Notes under the pieces: model-generated
Databases searched by the model: none
What the model was told of the DNA's origin: nothing
What the model saw: the letters and a program-made list of their open reading frames with translations, nothing else
Shown here: piece by piece, positions 26,331-34,707 of the stretch
How the letters are laid out: every line of letters starts with the position of its first letter
Position numbering within the stretch: the stretch's first letter is position 1
Origin: Bdellovibrionales bacterium
GTDB lineage: Bacteria; Bdellovibrionota; Bdellovibrionia; Bdellovibrionales; UBA1609
Direction of reading: 5' to 3'
Length of the DNA: 64,000 bases
Assembly: GCA_019637855.1 (NCBI GenBank)
Contig: JAHBUX010000001.1
Location: 395,337-459,336, forward strand
Position numbers and translations under genes: made by a program

Positions 26331-27214
26331 GCGCGTAGACGTGACCAAGTCAGTTCATGCTTGTTGTTGAAAAGATGGCGAACAGTTGAGCCGGAAATTT
26401 TCAAGAACTCATCAATCACTTTGAAATCTGTCGGGCCTTGAAATTTGATGGTGCACACCATGTTTTTAGCGATGGGCTCCCACCTCTTCACGAGCTCGAG
26501 CAGTCTTTCGGGATAGCAGATGATATCTGAGAACAACCAATCGACGTGGCCCACCGATTTCGGATCGAGAGCAAAAGCGCTTTCGGATTTGTAAATGACC
26601 TTGTCTGAAAATGGCGTGTGCTCTGACAATGGGGCCTTATCGACGCTCATCACACGAGCACCCAGCTGATCCAGAACCCAAGTCCATCCGCCGGGGCTAG
26701 AACCCAGATCTAAAGTCCGTGCACCCTTTTCCGGATGTGTTCCGACCAGATTAAAAAATTCCCAAAGCTTCAAATAGGCGCGCGAGGGAGGCTCCATCTT
26801 GTTTTCGTTGAACTCCACTTCGCCATCGGGATAGGGGCTGGTGCAACGAGCTGAGTACAACATTGTCTTCTCATCCAGCAATGTCCACGAACCTAAAGGG
26901 GCCTTAGGTGCAAAGCTAGGAAAGCTTACCGGTTTCGCTTTGAGGGGCGGCAAGGCCTCACGAATCAGCTGTGCGCGGCGGTGCGCATTTAACGAGTGCA
27001 GCCACCAATTGCGCTGGATTTCACGTAAGCGTTTGGCGGCTTCTGAAATGGATTGAAACTCAAAACGTTGAACGTCCAGCCAGCTATTCTGTGCAAAATA
27101 AACAGCCGGCCCATCGTCTGCGAAGAACAAACGCCCATGCTGTTCAAGCTGGCGCGACCCCAATTCTTCCCGCAAAACCGCTTCAAGACCGGGCGGCGCC
27201 AAATGAATTTGCAT
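26327..27214 (-). CDS. RlmM-like 23S rRNA 2'-O-methyltransferase (FtsJ family)
   Basis: SAM-dependent methyltransferase of 295 residues. The Rossmann domain has the SAM loop LDLGSSPGGWTW at about 168-179, and the K-D-K-E tetrad of the RrmJ/FtsJ fold can be seen in SRAYLKLWE, the FSDIICYP segment, CTIKFQG and HELTWSR. The N-terminal region (about 1-100) is THUMP-like, as in RlmM, which methylates C2498 of 23S rRNA. I call it RlmM-like; the exact nucleotide is inferred. ATG is 7 bases after the nuoN stop, so it is at the tail of the complex I operon. The stop overlaps that of the patatin gene. Confidence 0.85.
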   Translation of the reverse strand: MQIHLAPPGLEAVLREELGSRQLEQHGRLFFADDGPAVYFAQNSWLDVQRFEFQSISEAAKRLREIQRNWWLHSLNAHRRAQLIREALPPLKAKPVSFPSFAPKAPLGSWTLLDEKTMLYSARCTSPYPDGEVEFNENKMEPPSRAYLKLWEFFNLVGTHPEKGARTLDLGSSPGGWTWVLDQLGARVMSVDKAPLSEHTPFSDKVIYKSESAFALDPKSVGHVDWLFSDIICYPERLLELVKRWEPIAKNMVCTIKFQGPTDFKVIDEFLKISGSTVRHLFNNKHELTWSRLRA

Positions 27215-27221
27215 CGCGGCC

Positions 27222-28700
27222 TTAAAACACCTTCGCTACAGAGGCCAATACGACTTGATAGAGCGGTTCTGAAGCGATCCCGAATACCAGCACCAGTAGC
27301 GCCAGGAACGAAACTGCAAAATAGCTGAGCGGCCGCATATTCACTTGCGCAGGCGCGATCACCGGCTCTTCCATGTACATGGCAACCACCGGCCGCAGAT
27401 AGTAATAGACGCTGATGATCGAACCGATCACGCCCCACACGGCCAACCAAATCAAGCCCTGCTTAACTGCCGCCGAGAACAAGAAGAACTTTCCGAAAAA
27501 GCCCACCGTCGGAGGAATACCCGTCAAACTCAGGAGTAGCACTGTCAACGCCAATGCCAGCCACGGCTTACGGGCCGCTAAACCACGCAAGTCTTCAACC
27601 GTAAGATCCGAATCGGGGCGCGGCTCCAACATATGCAACACGCCGAAAGCACCGATCGTCATAATGGCGTAAGAAACGATGTAGAACATCACACCGGTGG
27701 CACCGAGCATGCTCGCGCCACCGATGCCGGCCGCGATCATACCGATCATCACATACCCCGAGTGCGCAATGCTAGAGTAGGCCAACATCCGTTTCAGGCT
27801 GCGCTGGCGGAAGGCGCCCACGTTTCCGATCAGAATGGTCAAAACAATCATCCACTGCATTACATCCACAAAAGGCCAAAAGCGCTCCACCGTAAAGGCT
27901 TGCGAAGCCACCAAACGCAGGAAGAAAGCCAGCGTCGCCGCCTTCACGCCCGTTGCCATAAATGCTGTCAACGGAGTAGGTGCCCCCTGATAGACGTCCG
28001 GAGCCCACGCATGAAAAGGAAATACGGCGGCTTTAAATAGCAGACCAACGATCAATAGTACGAAGCCGAGCAAAAACAGCCGATTCGTGGCCAATAGGTT
28101 CTGTGTGGAGGAAAGCAGTTCCGGCAGGTAGGTCGAGCCCACGGTACCATAGATAAATGAAATCCCGTACAGCATCAGCGCCGAGGCAAAGCTACCTAAA
28201 ATAAAGTATTTAAACGCAGCTTCTTTCGAAACCTTCTCCTCCAAACTCATGGCGATCATCATGTAGAGACAGAGAGAAAACAGTTCGAGCCCAACGAATA
28301 CGATAATCAGGTCGTTGGCCCACACCATCGTGAGCATTCCGACAGCCGCATTCATCATCAAAAACACGGTCTCGGTAAACTGTTTGGGGTTTGTCGACTG
28401 ACTGTCGCGCGCAAACGTCAGGGCCACGGCCGTACAAAACAAAATCACAATGGTGGCAAAGGCCGAAACGCCGTCGAACACCAAAGCACCTTCGAAGGCC
28501 GTACGGGTTGCGCCGATCGTCGGTAAACAAAATCCCATGGCGGCGAACACACCGGTGTAGGCGTACACCAAAGTCGCCATCGTGTTCTGCTCCTGATTGC
28601 CCCGCATAACTTTAATCAACAGCGGCACGCAACTCATTACAAACAGCGCGACCGCGGGAGCGACCAGCAAGAAGTCAATCAGACCAAACTGTATTTCCAT
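27222..28700 (-). CDS. nuoN: NADH-quinone oxidoreductase subunit N
   Basis: Membrane-arm antiporter-like subunit of complex I, translocating protons. 492 residues with about 14 transmembrane helices. It shows conserved NuoN features: the central membrane Lys in KAAVFPFHAWAPDVYQGAPTP, a glutamate in FVGLELFSLCLYMM, and SSIAHSGYVMIG, plus the C-terminal LLSLTGIPPTVGFFGKFF block. It is the last nuo gene of the operon, following nuoM by one base. ATG starts MEIQFGLIDFLLVAP. Downstream is the RlmM-like gene. Confidence 0.96.
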   Translation of the reverse strand: MEIQFGLIDFLLVAPAVALFVMSCVPLLIKVMRGNQEQNTMATLVYAYTGVFAAMGFCLPTIGATRTAFEGALVFDGVSAFATIVILFCTAVALTFARDSQSTNPKQFTETVFLMMNAAVGMLTMVWANDLIIVFVGLELFSLCLYMMIAMSLEEKVSKEAAFKYFILGSFASALMLYGISFIYGTVGSTYLPELLSSTQNLLATNRLFLLGFVLLIVGLLFKAAVFPFHAWAPDVYQGAPTPLTAFMATGVKAATLAFFLRLVASQAFTVERFWPFVDVMQWMIVLTILIGNVGAFRQRSLKRMLAYSSIAHSGYVMIGMIAAGIGGASMLGATGVMFYIVSYAIMTIGAFGVLHMLEPRPDSDLTVEDLRGLAARKPWLALALTVLLLSLTGIPPTVGFFGKFFLFSAAVKQGLIWLAVWGVIGSIISVYYYLRPVVAMYMEEPVIAPAQVNMRPLSYFAVSFLALLVLVFGIASEPLYQVVLASVAKVF

Positions 28701-28701
28701 A

Positions 28702-30294
28702 TCACTCTTCCACGTTCAGTTGATAATTAGTGCGGTTCTGCACCAGATGATCCAGGCTGGCCTTTGACCAGTTCAGGAAATCCGAGGGGAACAAACCCAT
28801 CCAAAAAATCAGAATCACCAGCGGCGCCAACACAAACATCTCGCGCGCGCCGATCTCCAAATCCAAACCACTATGGTCATCATGCGATCCATGTGCCGCA
28901 TGACCATGCCCATGTCCTGCGTGCACGCCGTGACCACCGTGGCCCGTATCGCCACCACCGCCAACAAGTTTACCAGGAGCGCCGAAGAAAATACGTTTAA
29001 CGGCCCACAACATATAGACCGCGCCCAAGATCACGCCCAATACAGCAAAACCACCAAAGATCTTGTTGGCTTCAAAACCACCCAACAAAATCAGAAACTC
29101 TCCGATAAAGCCGTTGGTCAGTGGGACCGCGATGCTTGAAAAGGTCACGATGATAAACGCAATCGTGTAGATCGGCGCCACCTTGGCCAAACCGCCATAG
29201 TCCGCGATCTGCCGTGAATGCGTGCGTTCATACAACATACCAACCAGCAAGAACAATGCGCCGGTCGAAATACCGTGGTTCAACATTTGATACAAACCGC
29301 CGGTCACACCATAGATATTGAGTGCGAAAATTCCCAACATGACATAACCCATGTGAGAAACGGACGAGTACGCGACCAGCTTTTTGATATCGGGTTGAAC
29401 CATGGCGACCAACGCGCCGTAAATGATCCCGATCACACCTAAGAGCATGAACAACCAAGCCCAGTACTCCGCGGCCAACGGAAATATCGGCAGCACAAAG
29501 CGCAAGAAACCGTAGGTTCCCATCTTCAACATGACAGCCGCTAAAATTACAGAGCCGGGAGTCGGCGCTTCCACGTGCGCGTCCGGCAACCACGTGTGCA
29601 CCGGGAACATCGGCACTTTAATGGCGAAAGCCAAGGCGAACGCGAAGAACAGAATCGTCTGCGTGTTCAGCAAATCACCGGCCACAAACGGAATCTGCAA
29701 TTTATAGAAGTCCGGAATGCTGGCACTCATAGTACCGAGCTGCTCTTGAGTCATAAAGATCAGAGCGATAATGGCCACCAACATAAAGAGCGAGCCGGCC
29801 ATCGTATAGATAAAGAATTTCATCGTGGCATAAAGGCGACGTGCACCGCCCCAAACGCCAACCATAAAGTACATCGGGATTAGAGAGGCTTCGAAGAACG
29901 CGTAGAACAAAATCGCGTCAAGCGCCAGAAAGGTGCCGATCATCGCGCTCGAGAGCAAAAACAGACAGATATGGAAAGAGCGAATTTTCTCCGTAATCGC
30001 AGTCCAGCTGCCCAACACCACCAATGGCGTCAGGAAAGTCGACAAGATCACCAACCAAAATGAGATCCCGTCGATACCGACAAAATAGTTCACCCCAAAG
30101 GTCGGGAGCCACGGCGTTTTTTCAATCAGCTGCAAGCCGGCGCTGGACGGATTGAACCGATAAAATAGAACCAAGCTCAAAGCGAAGTGCAGCAAACTCA
30201 TCAGCAATGAAGCCGGTCGAATGACCTTCTCTGGCAACATCGCCACGATCAGCGCGAACAGCACGGGGAGGAAAATCAATAAACTGAGCAACAT
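28702..30294 (-). CDS. nuoM: NADH-quinone oxidoreductase subunit M
   Basis: Antiporter-like proton-pumping subunit of complex I. 530 residues, about 14 membrane helices. Key features are the GVDGISF-like segment (FVGIDGISFWLV), the proton-path Lys in KVPMFPVHTWLPDAHVEAPTPGS and SSVSHMGYVMLG. Unusual: between the last helices, residues 452-474 hold nine His in 23 positions (Gly/His/Ala-rich loop), which is not part of the typical NuoM; it could bind a metal or be an expansion in a loop. It follows nuoL by 4 bases. Its start is ATG with MLLSLLIFLPVLFALIV. Confidence 0.96.
   Translation of the reverse strand: MLLSLLIFLPVLFALIVAMLPEKVIRPASLLMSLLHFALSLVLFYRFNPSSAGLQLIEKTPWLPTFGVNYFVGIDGISFWLVILSTFLTPLVVLGSWTAITEKIRSFHICLFLLSSAMIGTFLALDAILFYAFFEASLIPMYFMVGVWGGARRLYATMKFFIYTMAGSLFMLVAIIALIFMTQEQLGTMSASIPDFYKLQIPFVAGDLLNTQTILFFAFALAFAIKVPMFPVHTWLPDAHVEAPTPGSVILAAVMLKMGTYGFLRFVLPIFPLAAEYWAWLFMLLGVIGIIYGALVAMVQPDIKKLVAYSSVSHMGYVMLGIFALNIYGVTGGLYQMLNHGISTGALFLLVGMLYERTHSRQIADYGGLAKVAPIYTIAFIIVTFSSIAVPLTNGFIGEFLILLGGFEANKIFGGFAVLGVILGAVYMLWAVKRIFFGAPGKLVGGGGDTGHGGHGVHAGHGHGHAAHGSHDDHSGLDLEIGAREMFVLAPLVILIFWMGLFPSDFLNWSKASLDHLVQNRTNYQLNVEE
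28873..28941 (-). other. His-rich loop in NuoM
   Basis: Codons for NuoM residues 452-474 include nine His, mixed with Gly, Ala, Asp and Ser. The segment lies between hydrophobic helices, in a loop. A metal-binding role is possible; it may equally be a low-complexity expansion. Confidence 0.6.
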
Positions 30295-30298
30295 ACTA

Positions 30299-32233
30299 CT
30301 AACCTCTCCACATGACGAACGTCATGATGATGGCCACACCGAGCGCCATGTACAGCGCATAACTCTGAGTCTTACCGTTCTGCACGGTTTTGGCGAAGGA
30401 AGCCAAGCCAGATACCAGGTCACCGGCAAAGTAAGTCACTTTGTCGATCACATTCACATCGATATAAAGCCAGATAGCTTTTGAGGTCGCGATCAAAGGA
30501 TTGATCAAAAACCGATCGTAGAACTCGTCCACGTAATACTTGTTGGCCACCGCACGATAGACGGGGCCTAGTTTTGCGGCCACAGCCTTCGGCAGATTCG
30601 GCTGCACCAAATAATTATGGTAAGCAAACCAAGCACCCAGGCCAGCCAGGCTGACCGACACACCCATCAACGCCCATTCCATAATGACATTGGGCTCGTG
30701 ATGAGCCACATGACCGATCACCGGCTTTAACCAGCCCTCAAACAAATTGCTGGGATGGCCAGGCAGTACTGCGCCCAAAACGTGCGGGATACCGACCCAA
30801 CCACCAATGACGGACAACAGTCCCAGCACCATCAATGGAATTGTCATGCTCGGCGGCGATTCGTGCGGATGCACGTCTTTACCAAAGCGGCTCTTGCCCC
30901 AGAAAGTTAGCGCCATCAAACGAGTCATATAAAAGGCGGTGCATGCCGCCGTCAGCGCGCCAACGAACCACAGCGCCTTACTGCCATGCGGGCTGGAAAA
31001 CGCTTGCCACAAAATCTCATCTTTACTGAAGAAGCCGGCAAATGGCGGGATTCCAATAATGGCCAACCAACCCAATACAAAAGTGAAATGGGTGATTGGC
31101 AGATATTTGCGGAGGCCGCCCATTTTGCGCACGTCCTGCTCTTCATGCATAGCGTGAATGACCGAGCCTGAACCCAAGAACATCAGGGCTTTAAAAAACG
31201 CGTGCGTCATCAGGTGGAATTGAGCCGCACCAAACGCGCCTACGCCCACCGCCAAGAACATGTAACCCAACTGCGAAACCGTCGAATAAGCCAGTATTTT
31301 TTTGATGTCCCACTGGGTGATACCAATGGTCGCGGCAACCAACGCCGTGGCCGCGCCTGTCCACGCAATCACTTCCATTGCGTGCGGTGCGAAGATCAAG
31401 GCCGGGCTCAAGCGCACAAACAGATACACACCGGCGGTCACCATCGTCGCCGCGTGGATAAGCGCCGAAACTGGGGTCGGACCGGCCATCGCATCCGGTA
31501 ACCAAACATAAAGAGGAATCTGCGCCGACTTACCGGTCGCGCCGATAAAGAGAAACAAGAACGCTAGCGTCAACGGACCGGTCCATGTCGACTCTACGAC
31601 TTGCGGAATCAGCTGAAGCAAGTCTGAATAGGTCAGAGTTCCATAGGTAAAGAACAAAATGAACATGCCGATCAAGAAGCCCGCGTCACCGATGCGATTG
31701 GTGACAAAGGCTTTCATGCCTGCAGCCGCCTTAGCCGGATCGCTGAACCAAAAGCCGATCAGCAAGTAGGAGCACAAGCCCACACCTTCCCAACCCACAA
31801 AGGTGATCAACAGATTGTCACCAAGGACTAGTACCAACATGTTGAACAAGAACAAGTTCAAGTATGCAAAGTACTTTGACGGACGCTCGTCATGCGACAT
31901 GTACCCGATACTGAACAAATGAATCAAACTGCCAACACCGGTGATGATCAAAATCATGATCGCACTGATCTGATCGACGGTGAATCCGAAAGGCACGCGC
32001 AGATCACCCACCACAATCCAGTCAAAGAATCGGCTGGTCAGGTGGCGCGCTTCCGGCGGCAAATCTTTGAGCTGGAAGAACAACGCCAGCGAGCATAGGA
32101 AAGAAATAAAAGACGCCGCTGTGGCCACAGAGCCGGCTAGATAAGCATTATGACTGCGAAAACGTAGGCCATTGAAGGCGAAGCCAAGCAAGGGAGCGAT
32201 GAGCAAAGTTAAAATCAGTATGGCGTGATTCAT
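30299..32233 (-). CDS. nuoL: NADH-quinone oxidoreductase subunit L
   Basis: Largest membrane subunit of complex I, carrying the lateral amphipathic helix. 644 residues, of usual length, with about 16 membrane helices. It shows LLITFVGWEGVGLCSYLLIGFW, KSAQIPLYVWLPDAMAGPTPVSALIHAATMV with the conserved Lys and the His of ALIHAATM, and STVSQLGYMFLAVG. The C-terminal segment has a further helix after a long amphipathic stretch (YVDEFYDRFLINPLIATSKAIW). It lies after nuoK by 3 bases and before nuoM by 4. Confidence 0.97.
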   Translation of the reverse strand: MNHAILILTLLIAPLLGFAFNGLRFRSHNAYLAGSVATAASFISFLCSLALFFQLKDLPPEARHLTSRFFDWIVVGDLRVPFGFTVDQISAIMILIITGVGSLIHLFSIGYMSHDERPSKYFAYLNLFLFNMLVLVLGDNLLITFVGWEGVGLCSYLLIGFWFSDPAKAAAGMKAFVTNRIGDAGFLIGMFILFFTYGTLTYSDLLQLIPQVVESTWTGPLTLAFLFLFIGATGKSAQIPLYVWLPDAMAGPTPVSALIHAATMVTAGVYLFVRLSPALIFAPHAMEVIAWTGAATALVAATIGITQWDIKKILAYSTVSQLGYMFLAVGVGAFGAAQFHLMTHAFFKALMFLGSGSVIHAMHEEQDVRKMGGLRKYLPITHFTFVLGWLAIIGIPPFAGFFSKDEILWQAFSSPHGSKALWFVGALTAACTAFYMTRLMALTFWGKSRFGKDVHPHESPPSMTIPLMVLGLLSVIGGWVGIPHVLGAVLPGHPSNLFEGWLKPVIGHVAHHEPNVIMEWALMGVSVSLAGLGAWFAYHNYLVQPNLPKAVAAKLGPVYRAVANKYYVDEFYDRFLINPLIATSKAIWLYIDVNVIDKVTYFAGDLVSGLASFAKTVQNGKTQSYALYMALGVAIIMTFVMWRG

Positions 32234-32236
32234 GCG

Positions 32237-32563
32237 TTAGCCTCGGAGGTGCTCAAAGAAGCGAATATTTACTTCGTGGAACTTTTTGTAAATCGCCACA
32301 GCCAGAGCTAGACCTACGCCGGCTTCAGCAGCAGCAATCGTCATTACGAAAAACACCATGATGTGGCCACTGAGATTCCCGCTCTCTTTGGCGAATGCGA
32401 TGAACGACAGATTGACAGCATTCAGCATGAGCTCCACACCCATCAACATTACGATCACATTCTTACGCATCAAAACCGCGATCATTCCAAACGAAAATAT
32501 CACCGCCGACAGAGCCAAGTAGTGAGTCAGCCCGACGTTCAAGATAGTTTCAGTGCTGGGCAT
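32237..32563 (-). CDS. nuoK: NADH-quinone oxidoreductase subunit K
   Basis: Small three-helix subunit of complex I in the proton pathway. 108 residues, matching the family. It contains the conserved membrane Glu residues, one in GVELMLNAVNLSF and one in TIAAAEAGVGLALAVAIY, needed for proton transfer. The start overlaps the nuoJ stop by 14 bases, so translation is coupled. Confidence 0.95.
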   Translation of the reverse strand: MPSTETILNVGLTHYLALSAVIFSFGMIAVLMRKNVIVMLMGVELMLNAVNLSFIAFAKESGNLSGHIMVFFVMTIAAAEAGVGLALAVAIYKKFHEVNIRFFEHLRG

Positions 32564-33083
32564 GGGTGCCTCCCTTCATGCGCGAAACCGCGACCACTCC
32601 GACGGCCACCACCAGCAACAGGATGCCGAGCACCTCGAAAGCGAAAAGATATTTTGTATAGAGCAAGACACCAAGCTGCCGGGTCACATCGATTTGCGTT
32701 GGCGCCGTATCAGAAGAATCCAAAATAGCCACCGAGCTGCCGGCTGAACCCAACGCGAATCCCACCAGTAAGGCCGAAGACATGATCTTCAAAGCGCCCG
32801 AGAGCAAGCCACGCGAGAAGGAGCGAATCTCCGCCTTCAGATCGAAGAGCATCAGCACCATCACGAAGAGCACCATCACCGCGCCGGCGTAAACAATCAT
32901 CTGCACGCCCGCGATAAAGTGCGCGCCCAAGTTAAAGAACATTCCCGCCAAACCGATCATTGTCAGCACCAGGTAGAGAGCTGCGTGAATCGGATTGGGC
33001 ACCGTGATCGTCTTCAAAGCAAAGAAGATCAAAAACAGGGCCATGCCATAAAAACCAATCGCATCCCACAACATCTTAAGCAC
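32550..33083 (-). CDS. nuoJ: NADH-quinone oxidoreductase subunit J
   Basis: Membrane subunit of complex I near the quinone-to-pump connection. 177 residues, five helices. NPIHAALYLVLTMIGLAGMFF and the VIVYAGAVMVLFVMVLMLFDL-like segment (here MIVYAGAVMVLFVMVLMLF) are characteristic of NuoJ. Its start overlaps the end of nuoH by 8 bases, and its stop overlaps nuoK. There is no nuoI between nuoH and nuoJ, unlike most nuo operons. Confidence 0.94.
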   Translation of the reverse strand: MLKMLWDAIGFYGMALFLIFFALKTITVPNPIHAALYLVLTMIGLAGMFFNLGAHFIAGVQMIVYAGAVMVLFVMVLMLFDLKAEIRSFSRGLLSGALKIMSSALLVGFALGSAGSSVAILDSSDTAPTQIDVTRQLGVLLYTKYLFAFEVLGILLLVVAVGVVAVSRMKGGTHAQH

Positions 33084-34248
33084 CCCACTGATAGCGCATC
33101 AACAAAACTACAATGGCTGTGATCACCGTATTGAACAGTGCCCACGGCAACATTGAACGCCAGCCCAAATCCATCAGCTGATCGTAACGGAAACGCGGCA
33201 GAGTCCAGCGCACTTGAATAAAGATCCACAAGAAGGCCACCACTTTGGCCATCAATACCAAGTGAAGAAGGATCGAACCCCAAAAGCTCATCCAGGTGGC
33301 TGAGGTCACGCCCAACAGCTTGCCCATGATTTGCGGCGCCGTTTCCGGGGTGAGCCATGGATAAATGGTGTAACCGCCGAAATAAAAAATCACCATCAGA
33401 GCCGAGGCCACGAACATATGGCCGTATTCTCCGATGAAGAACATATTGAACTTAAAGCCGGCGTACTCTGTATGATATCCCGCCACCAACTCCCCTTCAG
33501 CTTCGGGCAAATCGAAAGGCAAGCGGTTGGCTTCGGCAAACATCGCAGCAAATAGAATCACCGCCCCCAGCGGCTGATAGATCAGACCCCAATTCGGGAG
33601 CCACTCAACCACCACTTTTTTGCCGAACCACATGAAGTTCAGAGGCGCACTCTGTGCGTTCACGATGTCCGTGAAACTGAAGGTGTTGAACAGCAGAATA
33701 ACGCCAACGATAGAAAGCCCCATCGCCAATTCATAGCTGATGGTTTGGGCGCTGGCGCGCAAAGCGCCGTACATCGAATACTTGTTATTGCTGCCGTAAC
33801 CGGCGAGCAGCAAAGCATAGGCAGCCAGCGAAGAAACACCGAGCACGAATACAATGCCGATACCGAAATCATAACCTTGGAACATGAATGTGTACGGTCC
33901 CCAATTGCGACCGAACATTTCGAACGGCTCTACATGAAAGGGAGCCGAAAGCGGAATCGCCGCCAAGGCCAGCGTGGCCGGAATCATCGCCACGACAGGT
34001 GCCGCATAGTAGATAAAAGGGTAACCGCGACCGGGAACGAACTCCTCTTTGGTCAAAAACTTAACCGCATCGGCGAGAAGCTGCGTAAGCCCTAACGGAC
34101 CTACGCGGTTAGGACCGAAGCGGTTTTGAATGTAGGCCGAGCCCCGGCGCTCTACCCACACCAAGAGGGGAACGATTTGCACCATCATCAAAAAGATGGC
34201 GACCATTTTTACGAAATTGATCGTGAACTCAAACGCGTCGGTTCCCAT
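33076..34248 (-). CDS. nuoH: NADH-quinone oxidoreductase subunit H
   Basis: Quinone-site membrane subunit linking the hydrophilic arm and pumps of complex I. 390 residues, slightly long for the family. The signature WVERRGSAYIQNRFGPNRVGPLG near the N-terminus and EANRLPFDLPEAEGELVAGYHTEY in the middle are diagnostic, and carry the acidic cluster of the E-channel. It starts 6 bases after nuoA and overlaps nuoJ by 8. Confidence 0.97.
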   Translation of the reverse strand: MGTDAFEFTINFVKMVAIFLMMVQIVPLLVWVERRGSAYIQNRFGPNRVGPLGLTQLLADAVKFLTKEEFVPGRGYPFIYYAAPVVAMIPATLALAAIPLSAPFHVEPFEMFGRNWGPYTFMFQGYDFGIGIVFVLGVSSLAAYALLLAGYGSNNKYSMYGALRASAQTISYELAMGLSIVGVILLFNTFSFTDIVNAQSAPLNFMWFGKKVVVEWLPNWGLIYQPLGAVILFAAMFAEANRLPFDLPEAEGELVAGYHTEYAGFKFNMFFIGEYGHMFVASALMVIFYFGGYTIYPWLTPETAPQIMGKLLGVTSATWMSFWGSILLHLVLMAKVVAFLWIFIQVRWTLPRFRYDQLMDLGWRSMLPWALFNTVITAIVVLLMRYQWGA

Positions 34249-34254
34249 TTTTTC

Positions 34255-34626
34255 TTATTCCCACTCAAGAGCTTTGGATTTGACCTCCCAGAAGAGGCCG
34301 AAGATGAACACAGCTATGAAGAAAGCCATGGCCGAGAAGATGTAAATGCCGTAACCACCGGAAATAAAATCGCCATAGGTCAGAGCCCACGGATACATGA
34401 AAATAATTTCGATATCGAAGAGGATAAACAAAATCGCCGTCAGGTAGAACTTGATCGGGATTTTCGTAGGCCCGCTCGTCTCGGCCGGGATACCGCACTC
34501 ATAGGTTTCCTCTTTGACGGAGTTCGGCTTGCCTTTCGCACCGATCCGACTGGCCAGAAATAAAAGCGCCGATCCAAATAAAATGACAAAAAGAGAAAGG
34601 AGAAGCACGGGCAGTAGTTGCGACAT
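34255..34626 (-). CDS. nuoA: NADH-quinone oxidoreductase subunit A
   Basis: Three-helix membrane subunit of complex I. 123 residues. The loop KEETYECGIPAETSGP carries the conserved Cys and Glu, and FDIEIIFMYPWAL is the conserved second-helix segment with Asp/Glu. It is the first gene of the nuo operon; a GGAG site lies 5 bases before ATG. The 81-base gap to mfd is divergent and must carry both promoters. NuoB, C, D, E, F, G and I are not in this window; only the membrane arm is. Confidence 0.95.
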   Translation of the reverse strand: MSQLLPVLLLSLFVILFGSALLFLASRIGAKGKPNSVKEETYECGIPAETSGPTKIPIKFYLTAILFILFDIEIIFMYPWALTYGDFISGGYGIYIFSAMAFFIAVFIFGLFWEVKSKALEWE

Positions 34627-34707
34627 TGGGTCTCCAGATATACGATGCGTGCCGCTAGGTTAACGCACGGCTGACGTAGTATCAGTGTTCGTTTTCTAGG
34701 TTATAAA

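Noticed and set aside
28866-28975. NuoM His-rich stretch as a tandem DNA repeat
   Set aside because: The codons vary and the DNA is not a clean repeat; only the protein composition is notable.
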